Shown one piece after another: positions 1 to 7,180 of a DNA stretch of 64,000 nucleotides. The number at the start of each line of letters is the position of its first letter. Position 1 is the first letter of the stretch. The notes under the pieces are model-generated. The model searched no databases, was not told the origin of the DNA, and saw only the letters and a list, made by a program, of their open reading frames with translations. Source of the stretch: Flavobacterium luteolum (GTDB lineage: Bacteria > Bacteroidota > Bacteroidia > Flavobacteriales > Flavobacteriaceae); the NCBI RefSeq assembly GCF_027111275.1, contig NZ_CP114286.1, positions 2,666,001-2,730,000 on the forward strand. Reading direction: 5' to 3'. Made by a program: the position numbers and the translations under genes.

Positions 1-2
1 TA

Positions 3-515
3 TATGCTTTTGTCTCTGGTGAGAAAAGAGCTTTTAAAGTTTTCTGGAGTAATAATATAGCACCGTCATTAACAGCAGTAGGAACTTGCAGCAGTATTGC
101 GACTATTCCAGCCAATTTAGCAGCAGCAGAAAAAATGGGAATTCCGGCTCACGTCCGGAATTTGGTAATTCCGCTTGGAGCACCTTTGCATAAAGATGGA
201 TCGAGTATGTCATCGATTTTAAAAATAACTTTTTTGTTTGCCATGTTTGGTAAAGATTTTTCAGATCCGATGACGATTCTTTTAGCACTCGGGATTACAG
301 TGGTAGTTTCAATTGTCGAAGGAGGAATTCCAAACGGAGGTTATATTGGAGAAATCTTAGCCATTACCGTTTATGGTTTTCCAATGGAACAAGCTTTGCC
401 AGTCGCCATGATCTTAGGGACATTGGTTGACCCAATTGCTACTTTATTAAATGCAAACGGAGATGTAATCTGTTCGATGATGGTTTCGAGATTCTCTGAA
501 AAGACGAAGTGGTAG
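3..515 (+). CDS. Dicarboxylate/cation:Na+ (H+) symporter, DAACS family, C-terminal part
   Basis: Inner-membrane secondary transporter of the sodium:dicarboxylate symporter family, cut by the left edge, so only the last 170 codons are present. The visible part has the serine-rich re-entrant loop (TCSSIATIPAN), then APLHKDGSS and the IVEGGIPNGG / LVDPIATLLNANGD segments that in this family (GltPh, DctA) form the last transmembrane helices and hairpin HP2 around the substrate and cation sites. The reading frame is open to the edge and stops at 513-515. The family takes up C4-dicarboxylates or acidic or neutral amino acids; the substrate cannot be told from this fragment. The next gene, a PLP decarboxylase, lies 80 bases downstream on the same strand, which would suit amino-acid uptake feeding a decarboxylase, but that is inference. 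Confidence 0.9.
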   Translation, partial: YAFVSGEKRAFKVFWSNNIAPSLTAVGTCSSIATIPANLAAAEKMGIPAHVRNLVIPLGAPLHKDGSSMSSILKITFLFAMFGKDFSDPMTILLALGITVVVSIVEGGIPNGGYIGEILAITVYGFPMEQALPVAMILGTLVDPIATLLNANGDVICSMMVSRFSEKTKW

Positions 516-558
516 CTATTCTTTAAAACAATCAAAATTTTTATTAATCTTCCTTATC

Positions 559-573
559 CGCGCAATCTGCGCG
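559..573. repeat. Short GC-rich palindrome in the spacer
   Basis: CGCGCA-atc-TGCGCG forms a six-base-pair hairpin in an otherwise AT-rich spacer between the symporter and the decarboxylase. No T-run follows, so it is a poor intrinsic terminator. The word AATCTGCG recurs in the palindromes near 21.68 kb, so it may be a worn copy of an intergenic repeat. Confidence 0.35.
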
Positions 574-595
574 ACATAACTAATACAACAAACTT

Positions 596-1996
596 ATGAA
601 TTCAAAATTACAGCATGATCTCAATAATTTTGAGAATATCTTAGAAAAAACAAAACAGCACGGAATTGATTTTCTGAATAATATCGAAAATATTCCAACG
701 TCTAATACCTACTCAATAGATCCTAAAACGGAGCTAAACGAATTAGGTTTAGGATCTATCGAAGCTTTAAAGGAATTTAATGAAAGATTGGCTCCATTGA
801 TGGTTTCTTCGCCAGGGCCGAGATATTGGGGATTTGTTACTGGCGGCTCAACACCTGCGTCTATTGTAGGCGATTGGCTAGCGACTGTGTATGATCAGAA
901 TACTCAAGCTGTAAAGGCACAAGGAGGAGCATCGGCATTAATAGAGTTTGAAACCATCAATTTATTATTGCAATTATTAGAACTCCCTGATTCGTTTTTA
1001 GGCGGATTCGTTACTGGTGCTACAATGTCAAATTTTACTTCTCTTGGCGTTGCTAGACAATGGTTTGGGAAGCAGTTTGGAAAAGATTTTGCTAAAAACG
1101 GAATTTCAGAACCAATTAATATTCTAACAGCAACACCACATTCTTCTACTATAAAATGTCTATCGCTTTTAGGAATTGGAAGTCAAAATTATACAGCAAT
1201 AAAAGCTGTCGAGGGAAATCGCGAAGCTCTTGATATTGTTGATTTGGAAGAAAATATAAAGAAATTAGATGGAAAACCATTTATCTTGATTTCTAGTGCA
1301 GGAACAGTAAATACAGCCGATTTTGATGATTTTGAAGTAATTTCAAAACTAAAAGAAAAATACAATTTCTGGTGGCACATTGATGCCGCTTTTGGTGGTT
1401 TTGCTGCAGTTTCTGAGAAATACAACCATCTTGTAAAAGGTTGGGAAGGAGCAGACAGTATTACTATCGATTGTCATAAATGGCTGAACGTACCTTATGA
1501 AAGTGCTTTTTATTTAGTTAAAAAAGACCATATAAATCTGCAGATTGAAACATTCCAAAATTCTAATGCACCATATTTAGCTAATCCGCTGGAGAATTTT
1601 AATTATTTGAATGTTCTTCCTGAAAATTCACGTCGTTTGCGTGCGTTGCCTGTATGGTTTTCGCTTAAAGCTTATGGGAAAGAAGGCTTTAGAGATATTA
1701 TCGAAAATAGTACAGCATTGGCTTTGCATTTTGGAAATGCTCTAATAGAAAATGATTTTGAGCTGTTGGCACCAATTCGTTTAAATAATGTCTGCTTTAC
1801 GCTGAAAGGAGAACACAATCAAGAAAAAGTAAGTCAGTTTTTATCTGCTTTAAATGATACAGGAAAAGTCTTTATGACACCAACGATTTATCAAGGTAAA
1901 AAAGGAATTAGGGCTTCTTTTGTGAATTGGAGAACTACAGAAGATGATGTTAAACTTGTAATTGAGGAAATGCGAGAAGTCCTTTCAGAATTATAA
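596..1996 (+). CDS. PLP-dependent group II amino-acid decarboxylase-like protein
   Basis: Cytoplasmic fold-type I PLP enzyme of the aromatic-L-amino-acid/glutamate decarboxylase family, 466 aa, about the usual length. The PLP-binding lysine is K295 within TIDCHKW; the HIDAAFGG motif at 261-268 supplies the aspartate (D263) that contacts the pyridine nitrogen; a glycine/serine-rich phosphate-binding stretch GATMSNFTSL lies at 141-150. Members remove the carboxylate of tyrosine, tryptophan, glutamate or 2,4-diaminobutyrate, but some flavobacterial homologues are annotated only as 'aspartate aminotransferase family', and the substrate is not decidable here. It follows the symporter after an 80-base spacer and ends just before a hairpin at 2012-2039. 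The start is the first ATG after the spacer; no Shine-Dalgarno is visible, as is normal in Bacteroidetes. Confidence 0.88.
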   Translation: MNSKLQHDLNNFENILEKTKQHGIDFLNNIENIPTSNTYSIDPKTELNELGLGSIEALKEFNERLAPLMVSSPGPRYWGFVTGGSTPASIVGDWLATVYDQNTQAVKAQGGASALIEFETINLLLQLLELPDSFLGGFVTGATMSNFTSLGVARQWFGKQFGKDFAKNGISEPINILTATPHSSTIKCLSLLGIGSQNYTAIKAVEGNREALDIVDLEENIKKLDGKPFILISSAGTVNTADFDDFEVISKLKEKYNFWWHIDAAFGGFAAVSEKYNHLVKGWEGADSITIDCHKWLNVPYESAFYLVKKDHINLQIETFQNSNAPYLANPLENFNYLNVLPENSRRLRALPVWFSLKAYGKEGFRDIIENSTALALHFGNALIENDFELLAPIRLNNVCFTLKGEHNQEKVSQFLSALNDTGKVFMTPTIYQGKKGIRASFVNWRTTEDDVKLVIEEMREVLSEL

Positions 1997-2011
1997 ACTT
2001 TATAAAAGTAG

Positions 2012-2039
2012 AAGAGCCTGTTTGAAGGAACAGGCTCTT
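2012..2039. terminator. Hairpin between convergent genes
   Basis: AAGAGCCTG ... CAGGCTCTT forms a nine-base-pair stem, extendable by the neighbouring TTTGAAGGAA, between the decarboxylase (+) and the TonB-dependent receptor (-). Neither side has a clean T-run, so termination is inferred from position and stem strength. Confidence 0.5.
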
Positions 2040-2087
2040 GACTAACACAAAAAAAAACAAAAAACAAGGTATTTAAAGAACGAAATT

Positions 2088-4208
2088 TTAAATTCGGTAT
2101 GTAAATGCAATTGTCGCAATACGATTATCTAACTCATATCTTTTATCAATAGTAGTTTGAGCAACTGGAGATTTAATAGTAAAATTGTTGGTATTGAAAA
2201 CATCGGTAAAATTGAGTTTGATGTTTCCTTTTTTGGCTAATATTTGTTTTGAAATCCCAATGCTGAAATCAAAGAAGCCATCTCTCTGATAAATTCCAAG
2301 ATTTGATTTGGACTGATATTGTGCATTTCCTTCCGCTTTCAGGGTTTCAGTTATAGCAAAAGAATTTTGCACGCTTACATTCAAAGTCGTAATAGGATCG
2401 ATTGTATTGCTGTTTAAAATGTCTCCCATAAATTTATTTTCAAAAACATTGAATAAAGTGTTTACAGACCACCATTTGTTTAGCTCAGAGGTATTGGTAA
2501 TATTGATTCCATAATTGTATGATTTATCAACATTTATTTGCGTTGTAACGGTGGTGTTAGTGTCAGGATTGTAATTGTACACTTCCGTGAAAACGTCTTT
2601 GGTGCTATTAAAATAAAGAGAAGCCATAAAATTGCTTTTCCAGGCATAACCAATTTCCATGGCATGAGTAATCTCTGGAATCAAATTCGGATTTCCTTGT
2701 GAATAGTTGAACGAGTCATCGTAAAAACGAAATGGATTCAAATCAAATTGGCTTGGTCTATTGATTCTTTTGCTATATGATGCATGTGCAGAATGATTAC
2801 TCGTGAATTCATACTTCAAGGAAAGACTAGGGAACCATTTCAAATAATCATCTTTGTGTTCTTCATTCAATGTTTTCTGATCAATATTGATTGCGGTGTA
2901 TTCACTTCTTAAACCCGCTTGAATGTTTAATTTTTCTAACTGATATTTGTAGTTGACGTATGCGGCGTAAATTTGTTCATTATATTCAAAATGATTGGTT
3001 GAATTAAAATCGATAAGCCATTCCTTATTTTCATAATATTCGTAAACAGATGGATTATCATTATTTTTAATGCTGGCTTTGAAGCCCCATTCAATAGATT
3101 GTTTTTCCTTGAATGGATTTACAAAATCAACTTTTCCAGTAAAAACTTTTAACTGAGAAGGAATGTAACCGCGACGATCATTTACAACAGTCGCATTTGC
3201 GGTATTATCTGCGCTTTGAAATTGATTGGATCTAAACTTTGATGTTTCGTATTCAAAGTCAAAAGACATGTTTTTTCCTTCTGTATTAAATTTATGAACT
3301 CCAGAAAAAGCATACGTATAATCATTCCATTTTTCTTTGCTGTCGTTATAAGTCAAAGCATCAAAAATGGGCTGGTTTGAAGTATTAAATACCGTATTTG
3401 TACCATCAGCCATATTTTCATATCGACCGATTTTGGCATCTACATAAAATTCCAAATTTGTTTTAGGAGAAACCTCATATTGTGTTCCAATCTTGAAATT
3501 ATTAGAAGTTAAAGGTTCATCTGTAATTGATGTTTGGTGGTTTTTAGATATAATTTCCTGATGCGTAAGATCTGTATATTGAGTCTGATCGAATTTTTTA
3601 TGTTCTTCTTCGCCTCTAAAAGTATAGCTGTAATTTCCGAAAACGCCCCATTTGTCCTTATTATAATTTAAGTTGAAGCCAGAATTGGTTCTGTTTTTTC
3701 GCCCTCTTCCATAACTCGCAAAGGCCGTGCCTTTTAAGCCCGAAGCATTTGGTTTTTTGAGGATAATATTAATGATGCCTGCTTTTCCTGCTGCATCATA
3801 TTTAGAAGAAGGATTGGTAATTACTTCAATTTGTTTGATGTTGGAAGAGGTTGTAGCCTTTAGATAATTCGCCAATTCTTTTTGAGAAAGCTGTGTCAGT
3901 TTACCGTTTATCATTACAGCAACACCTTGCTGTCCGCGAATAGACAAATCGCCATCCTGAGACACGACAACGCCTGGCGCACGAGATAAGACGTCAAGCG
4001 CGGTCCCGCCTTCAGAAACGATGCTGTTTTCTACATTGAAAACAAGACGATCAGATTTTTGAGTATAAAGCACCTTCTTTTTAGTAATCACAATTTCATC
4101 TAAAGCATTTATAGCTGTTTCAACAATACTATCTGTTTCTTTTTCTTCTGTTTGTGAATATCCATATACCGAAAAAGCAAGCATCATGGAGGTTATAATT
4201 TTTTTCAT
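2088..4208 (-). CDS. TonB-dependent outer-membrane receptor, OMP_b-brl_3 type
   Basis: Outer-membrane beta-barrel protein of 706 aa that should import a ligand using TonB-ExbBD energy. An N-terminal signal peptide (MKKIITSMMLAFSVYGYSQ) is followed by a possible TonB box (DEIVITKK), a plug domain with the typical ALDVLSRAPGV and INGK segments (about 60-155), and a C-terminal barrel rich in alternating aromatic strands. The last residues (IATIAFTYRI) end in the expected barrel-terminal strand. Many relatives begin with a carboxypeptidase-regulatory-like domain; this one does not. No SusD partner adjoins, so it is probably not a polysaccharide-utilisation SusC; metal, siderophore or peptide ligands are all possible. 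It is transcribed alone, convergent with the decarboxylase. Confidence 0.85.
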   Translation of the reverse strand: MKKIITSMMLAFSVYGYSQTEEKETDSIVETAINALDEIVITKKKVLYTQKSDRLVFNVENSIVSEGGTALDVLSRAPGVVVSQDGDLSIRGQQGVAVMINGKLTQLSQKELANYLKATTSSNIKQIEVITNPSSKYDAAGKAGIINIILKKPNASGLKGTAFASYGRGRKNRTNSGFNLNYNKDKWGVFGNYSYTFRGEEEHKKFDQTQYTDLTHQEIISKNHQTSITDEPLTSNNFKIGTQYEVSPKTNLEFYVDAKIGRYENMADGTNTVFNTSNQPIFDALTYNDSKEKWNDYTYAFSGVHKFNTEGKNMSFDFEYETSKFRSNQFQSADNTANATVVNDRRGYIPSQLKVFTGKVDFVNPFKEKQSIEWGFKASIKNNDNPSVYEYYENKEWLIDFNSTNHFEYNEQIYAAYVNYKYQLEKLNIQAGLRSEYTAINIDQKTLNEEHKDDYLKWFPSLSLKYEFTSNHSAHASYSKRINRPSQFDLNPFRFYDDSFNYSQGNPNLIPEITHAMEIGYAWKSNFMASLYFNSTKDVFTEVYNYNPDTNTTVTTQINVDKSYNYGINITNTSELNKWWSVNTLFNVFENKFMGDILNSNTIDPITTLNVSVQNSFAITETLKAEGNAQYQSKSNLGIYQRDGFFDFSIGISKQILAKKGNIKLNFTDVFNTNNFTIKSPVAQTTIDKRYELDNRIATIAFTYRI

Positions 4209-4553
4209 GCTGTTTTAATTTGACCGATTCTAATCTTGTTTTTTTATCAGATTTATTGAAGAACAATTCGTTCCAATTCTTCTGAAAACTTTTTTTGAAG
4301 ATTTAACGCTTGATTTAAAACAACTGAAATACGTTTTTTAAGGGTATGGAGTATATGTAACATATTGTGGCATTTAAAATTTGATATGCCAAATATATAA
4401 CTATTTATAATAAGTCTAAATAAAAATACAATTAATTTTTCTAATTTTAACGTAATTTCTTGATTATAAGAAGTGCATAAATAAAAAAAGCGGTTTGTTT
4501 TTAAATAAAACAAACCGCTTTTCTAACTGAAAACCGTGACTGCGACTGAAAAC
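4209..4553. other. Gene-free spacer, 345 bases
   Basis: Between the TonB-dependent receptor and gldA, both on the minus strand. It holds the gldA terminator (4483-4521) and presumably the receptor promoter. The remainder is very AT-rich. An 86-codon open frame on the minus strand (4253-4513) overlaps the terminator and lacks protein-like composition, so I do not call it a gene. Confidence 0.6.
4483..4521 (-). terminator. Intrinsic terminator of gldA
   Basis: A 13-base stem (AAGCGGTTTGTTT with its complement, loop near 4503) is followed on the minus strand by a T-run. It begins about 33 bases after the gldA stop codon. Confidence 0.85.
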
Positions 4554-5450
4554 TTACTTAGTAATTTCTCTAAAAACAGCTTCTAGATTTTTATTTTTCT
4601 GATTCAATTGTAATGTTTTTAATCCATTTTCGTTGGCAAAGTCAAAAATAGCTGGGCGCATATCTTTATCTGTAACAAAAGTCAACTCCCATGTCATGTC
4701 ATGCGTATTAATGTAAGAAGAGATGTTTTCAAGTCTAGCCAAAAGCTGTTCTTCAACTTTGTAATCAAACTCTACTTCAATAATTTGCTCTTTATCTGCA
4801 GTAACTAAATGATCTAATTTATTGTCTGCAACAATTTGTCCTTTATCAATAATTATGACACGATCGCAAATTGCTTCAACTTCCTGCATAATATGTGTAG
4901 ATAAAAAAACAGTTTTATTTTTCCCCGCATTTTTAATCACGTTACGAATTTCCATTAACTGATTCGGATCCAGTCCGGTAGTTGGTTCATCTAAAATTAA
5001 CACTTCTGGATCATGAAGTAGAGCGTTTGCCAAACCAACGCGTTGGCGATATCCTTTAGAAAGCTGCCCAATCTTTTTATGGCTTTCTGGTGTCAGTCCT
5101 GTCAGTTGAATAACCTCTTCGATTCTTGATTTTGGCACGTTATAAACATCAGCATTAAATGCCAAATATTCACGAACATACAAATCCAAATACAAAGGAT
5201 TATGCTCTGGCAAGTACCCAATTGAGCGTTGCACCTCTTTTGTGTTTGTCATGACATCGTGACCATTTACAAGGGCTGAGCCACTATCGGCAAGTAAATA
5301 AGTGGTCAAAATTTTCATCAAAGTAGATTTTCCAGCTCCGTTAGGACCAAGAAATCCCACGATTTCCCCTTTTTCAATTTTAAAAGAAATTTCATTTAAA
5401 GCTTTTTGCTCTCCGTAACTTTTTGATATACTGTTTACTTCTATCGACAT
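4554..5450 (-). CDS. gldA: Gliding-motility ABC transporter ATP-binding subunit GldA
   Basis: ATPase subunit of the GldA-GldF-GldG ABC transporter required for gliding in F. johnsoniae. The 298-residue protein has a Walker A box (GPNGAGKST, 35-43), the LSKGYRQR signature, Walker B (VLILDEP) with the following D-loop region (TTGLDP), and the switch histidine in FLSTHIMQE. A C-terminal extension of about 80 residues ends NLEAVFREITK, as in GldA. I recognise the whole chain as GldA rather than a generic ATPase, and the presence of other gld/por genes downstream supports this. The membrane partners gldF and gldG are not in the window, as expected from their separate location in F. johnsoniae. It is monocistronic: a terminator follows and the next upstream gene is divergent. 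Confidence 0.93.
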   Translation of the reverse strand: MSIEVNSISKSYGEQKALNEISFKIEKGEIVGFLGPNGAGKSTLMKILTTYLLADSGSALVNGHDVMTNTKEVQRSIGYLPEHNPLYLDLYVREYLAFNADVYNVPKSRIEEVIQLTGLTPESHKKIGQLSKGYRQRVGLANALLHDPEVLILDEPTTGLDPNQLMEIRNVIKNAGKNKTVFLSTHIMQEVEAICDRVIIIDKGQIVADNKLDHLVTADKEQIIEVEFDYKVEEQLLARLENISSYINTHDMTWELTFVTDKDMRPAIFDFANENGLKTLQLNQKNKNLEAVFREITK

Positions 5451-5466
5451 GACTTTTTATTTGTTA

Positions 5467-5474
5467 CAAAAGTA
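5467..5474 (-). promoter_or_regulatory. Candidate -7 element for gldA
   Basis: TACTTTTG on the minus strand matches the Bacteroidetes -7 consensus TAnnTTTG and lies 16 bases before the gldA start. No TTG at the expected -33 spacing is evident. Confidence 0.45.
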
Positions 5475-5598
5475 AACAGAAATAGTCTCTATTGCTAAAA
5501 ATTTATCTCCTAAAGTGATTATAAAAAAATCAGCAGCACCAGTATTCACGGCATCGTTATTGTTAAAGGAATGCTAAAATTAAAATAAAACCCAAATC

Positions 5599-6177
5599 AT
5601 GAAAAAATTTTTAGTGATGGCTGCTTTAGCTATCTGCAGTTTTGCAAACGCACAAAAAGGAACAGTATTAGTTGGTGGAAACATCTCTTATTCTTCTGAA
5701 ACAAGAGATTACGGTAATGCTGAAAGAAAATCAAACGAATTTGCTTTTTCTCCAAAAGTAGGTTACCAATTTCACGAAAACTGGACAGTTGGAGGTGAGT
5801 TTACAGTTGCATCTTCAAAAGATGATCAAGGTGTAAATGAATACAAAACTAATACATCTAGATTTGGTGCATTTGTTCGTTACACTATGCCATTAAGCCA
5901 AACTTTCTCAGTATTCGCAGATTTAGGAGCTGGTTTCCAAAATCAAACTGAAAAAGATTACATTGGATCAAACTACACAAAATATAAAGGAGATGGAATG
6001 TATATTGGTGTAGTTCCAGCTCTTTTCATTAACATGAAAAAAGGTTTTGGTCTTAACTTTAGCATTGGAGGTTTAGGATACGAAACATTAAATTATGACA
6101 ACAACGGTCCAGATGTAAGCAAATTTAATTTCAACTTTGGTAAAACAGCAAGTATTGGAATTTCTAAAAACTTCTAA
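5599..6177 (+). CDS. Small outer-membrane beta-barrel protein, copy 1
   Basis: A 192-residue outer-membrane protein with a signal peptide (MKKFLVMAALAICSFANA, cleavage before QKGT) and a compact barrel of about eight strands resembling the OmpW/OprF-N/opacity-type superfamily. Motifs GYQFHENWTVGGEF, FSVFADLGAGFQNQ and MKKGFGLNFSIGG alternate polar and hydrophobic residues as in barrel strands. The gene after the terminator is a close paralogue sharing these motifs, so the two arose by tandem duplication. Function is unknown; it may be structural or a minor porin. It is divergent from gldA and has its own terminator, so the two copies can be expressed separately. Confidence 0.82.
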   Translation: MKKFLVMAALAICSFANAQKGTVLVGGNISYSSETRDYGNAERKSNEFAFSPKVGYQFHENWTVGGEFTVASSKDDQGVNEYKTNTSRFGAFVRYTMPLSQTFSVFADLGAGFQNQTEKDYIGSNYTKYKGDGMYIGVVPALFINMKKGFGLNFSIGGLGYETLNYDNNGPDVSKFNFNFGKTASIGISKNF

Positions 6178-6204
6178 TCTTTAGTTTTATATTCAATTTC
6201 AGAG

Positions 6205-6231
6205 AGCGCTCCAAACGGAGCGCTTTTTTTA
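6205..6231 (+). terminator. Intrinsic terminator after barrel copy 1
   Basis: AGCGCTCC-AAAC-GGAGCGCT followed by seven T: a perfect eight-base-pair stem with a tetraloop. Confidence 0.92.
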
Positions 6232-6369
6232 TAACCATTTCTTGTTGTTATTTTAATTTCTAAGCTATTTAAATTGAGTTGTTTTTAATTAATCGTTAAG
6301 AAAATAACTACAGTTATGTATTGGTATTTTAATTGTTTGTTGTATGTGAAATCTTAATAAATATCACAA

Positions 6370-6951
6370 ATGAAAAAAATGCTACTTATTCTTGCATTAG
6401 CTATGTTTAGCTTTGCAAATGCCCAAAAGGGAACAATTTTAGTTGGAGGAAATATTGGTTATACTTCTTCAAATAGAGATTTTCTAACATCAAATGAAAA
6501 ATACCGTGATTTTGGTCTTTCTCCTAAAGTAGGTTATCAGTTTCATGATAATTGGACTGTCGGAGGAGAATTCTCGATTGGTTCTTCGAGAACTGAAATT
6601 GAAGGTAAAATGACTGGAAAAGCAAATAATTTTAAAGCGGGTGCTTTTTTACGTTATTCTGTTCCTTTGACTGAAACTTTTTCGGTATTTGCTGATTTAG
6701 GTGCTGGTTTTCAAAATCAAAAAAGAACTGTTACTTCAGTAGACGCAGAGAACGAATTCAAAGGAGATGGTTTTTACACAGCTATTACTCCGGCTCTTTT
6801 TATTAATATGAAAAAAGGTTTTGGATTAAATTTTAGTATTGGAGGTATTGGTTATCAAACTTGGAGTTTTGATAATGAAGGACAAAAAAATAAGGAGTTT
6901 AATTTCAATTTTGGAAAAACAGTAAACATCGGAATTTCTAAAAACTTCTAG
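6370..6951 (+). CDS. Small outer-membrane beta-barrel protein, copy 2
   Basis: Paralogue of the preceding gene, 193 aa, with the same layout: signal peptide (MKKMLLILALAMFSFANA), QKGT at the mature N-terminus, GYQFHDNWTVGGEF, FSVFADLGAGFQNQ, MKKGFGLNFSIGG and a shared ending NFGKT-NIGISKNF. The surface-loop segments (about 30-45, 65-80 and 120-135) differ, while strand segments are conserved. That is the usual pattern when duplicated surface barrels diverge in what they contact. A separate 190-base upstream region and its own terminator point to independent regulation. The biological role is unknown. Confidence 0.82.
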   Translation: MKKMLLILALAMFSFANAQKGTILVGGNIGYTSSNRDFLTSNEKYRDFGLSPKVGYQFHDNWTVGGEFSIGSSRTEIEGKMTGKANNFKAGAFLRYSVPLTETFSVFADLGAGFQNQKRTVTSVDAENEFKGDGFYTAITPALFINMKKGFGLNFSIGGIGYQTWSFDNEGQKNKEFNFNFGKTVNIGISKNF

Positions 6952-6977
6952 GTTTAAGTTTTAGCTAAACATGAAAA

Positions 6978-7003
6978 AGCGCTCCAATTGGGGCGCTTTT
7001 TTT
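6978..7003 (+). terminator. Intrinsic terminator after barrel copy 2
   Basis: AGCGCTCC ... GGGGCGCT (one T-G pair) followed by six T. It is nearly the same sequence as the terminator after copy 1, so the duplication included the terminator. Confidence 0.9.
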
Positions 7004-7036
7004 GCTAAAGTTCTTCTGAAAATTAAACTTGAGGTT

Positions 7037-7052
7037 TAGCCCCGATAGAAGC
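7037..7052. repeat. Fragment of a dispersed intergenic repeat
   Basis: TAGCCCCGATAGAAGC matches, in opposite orientation, the end of the larger element at 45860-45947. Only about 15 bases are shared, so it may be a degraded copy. Confidence 0.4.
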
Positions 7053-7092
7053 TGTTTTGAAAACTAAATTTTTCTGCTTCTAAAAAATAATA

Positions 7093-7146
7093 CCAGCAAA
7101 ATGAAGCCGAACCGAATCATAACTAATATTCGGCCTCATTTGCTGG
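7093..7146 (-). terminator. Long hairpin terminator of metE
   Basis: CCAGCAAAATGAAGCCGAA pairs with TTCGGCCTCATTTGCTGG (one interruption) around a 17-base loop. It starts about 35 bases after the metE stop codon and is followed on the minus strand by a T-rich stretch. Confidence 0.75.
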
Positions 7147-7180
7147 CATAAAAAACAAAAATATATTCTAGGTAAAACTA

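Noticed and set aside
4253..4513. 86-codon open frame on the minus strand between gldA and the TonB-dependent receptor
   Set aside because: It overlaps the gldA terminator, has no recognisable domain and its composition matches noncoding AT-rich DNA.
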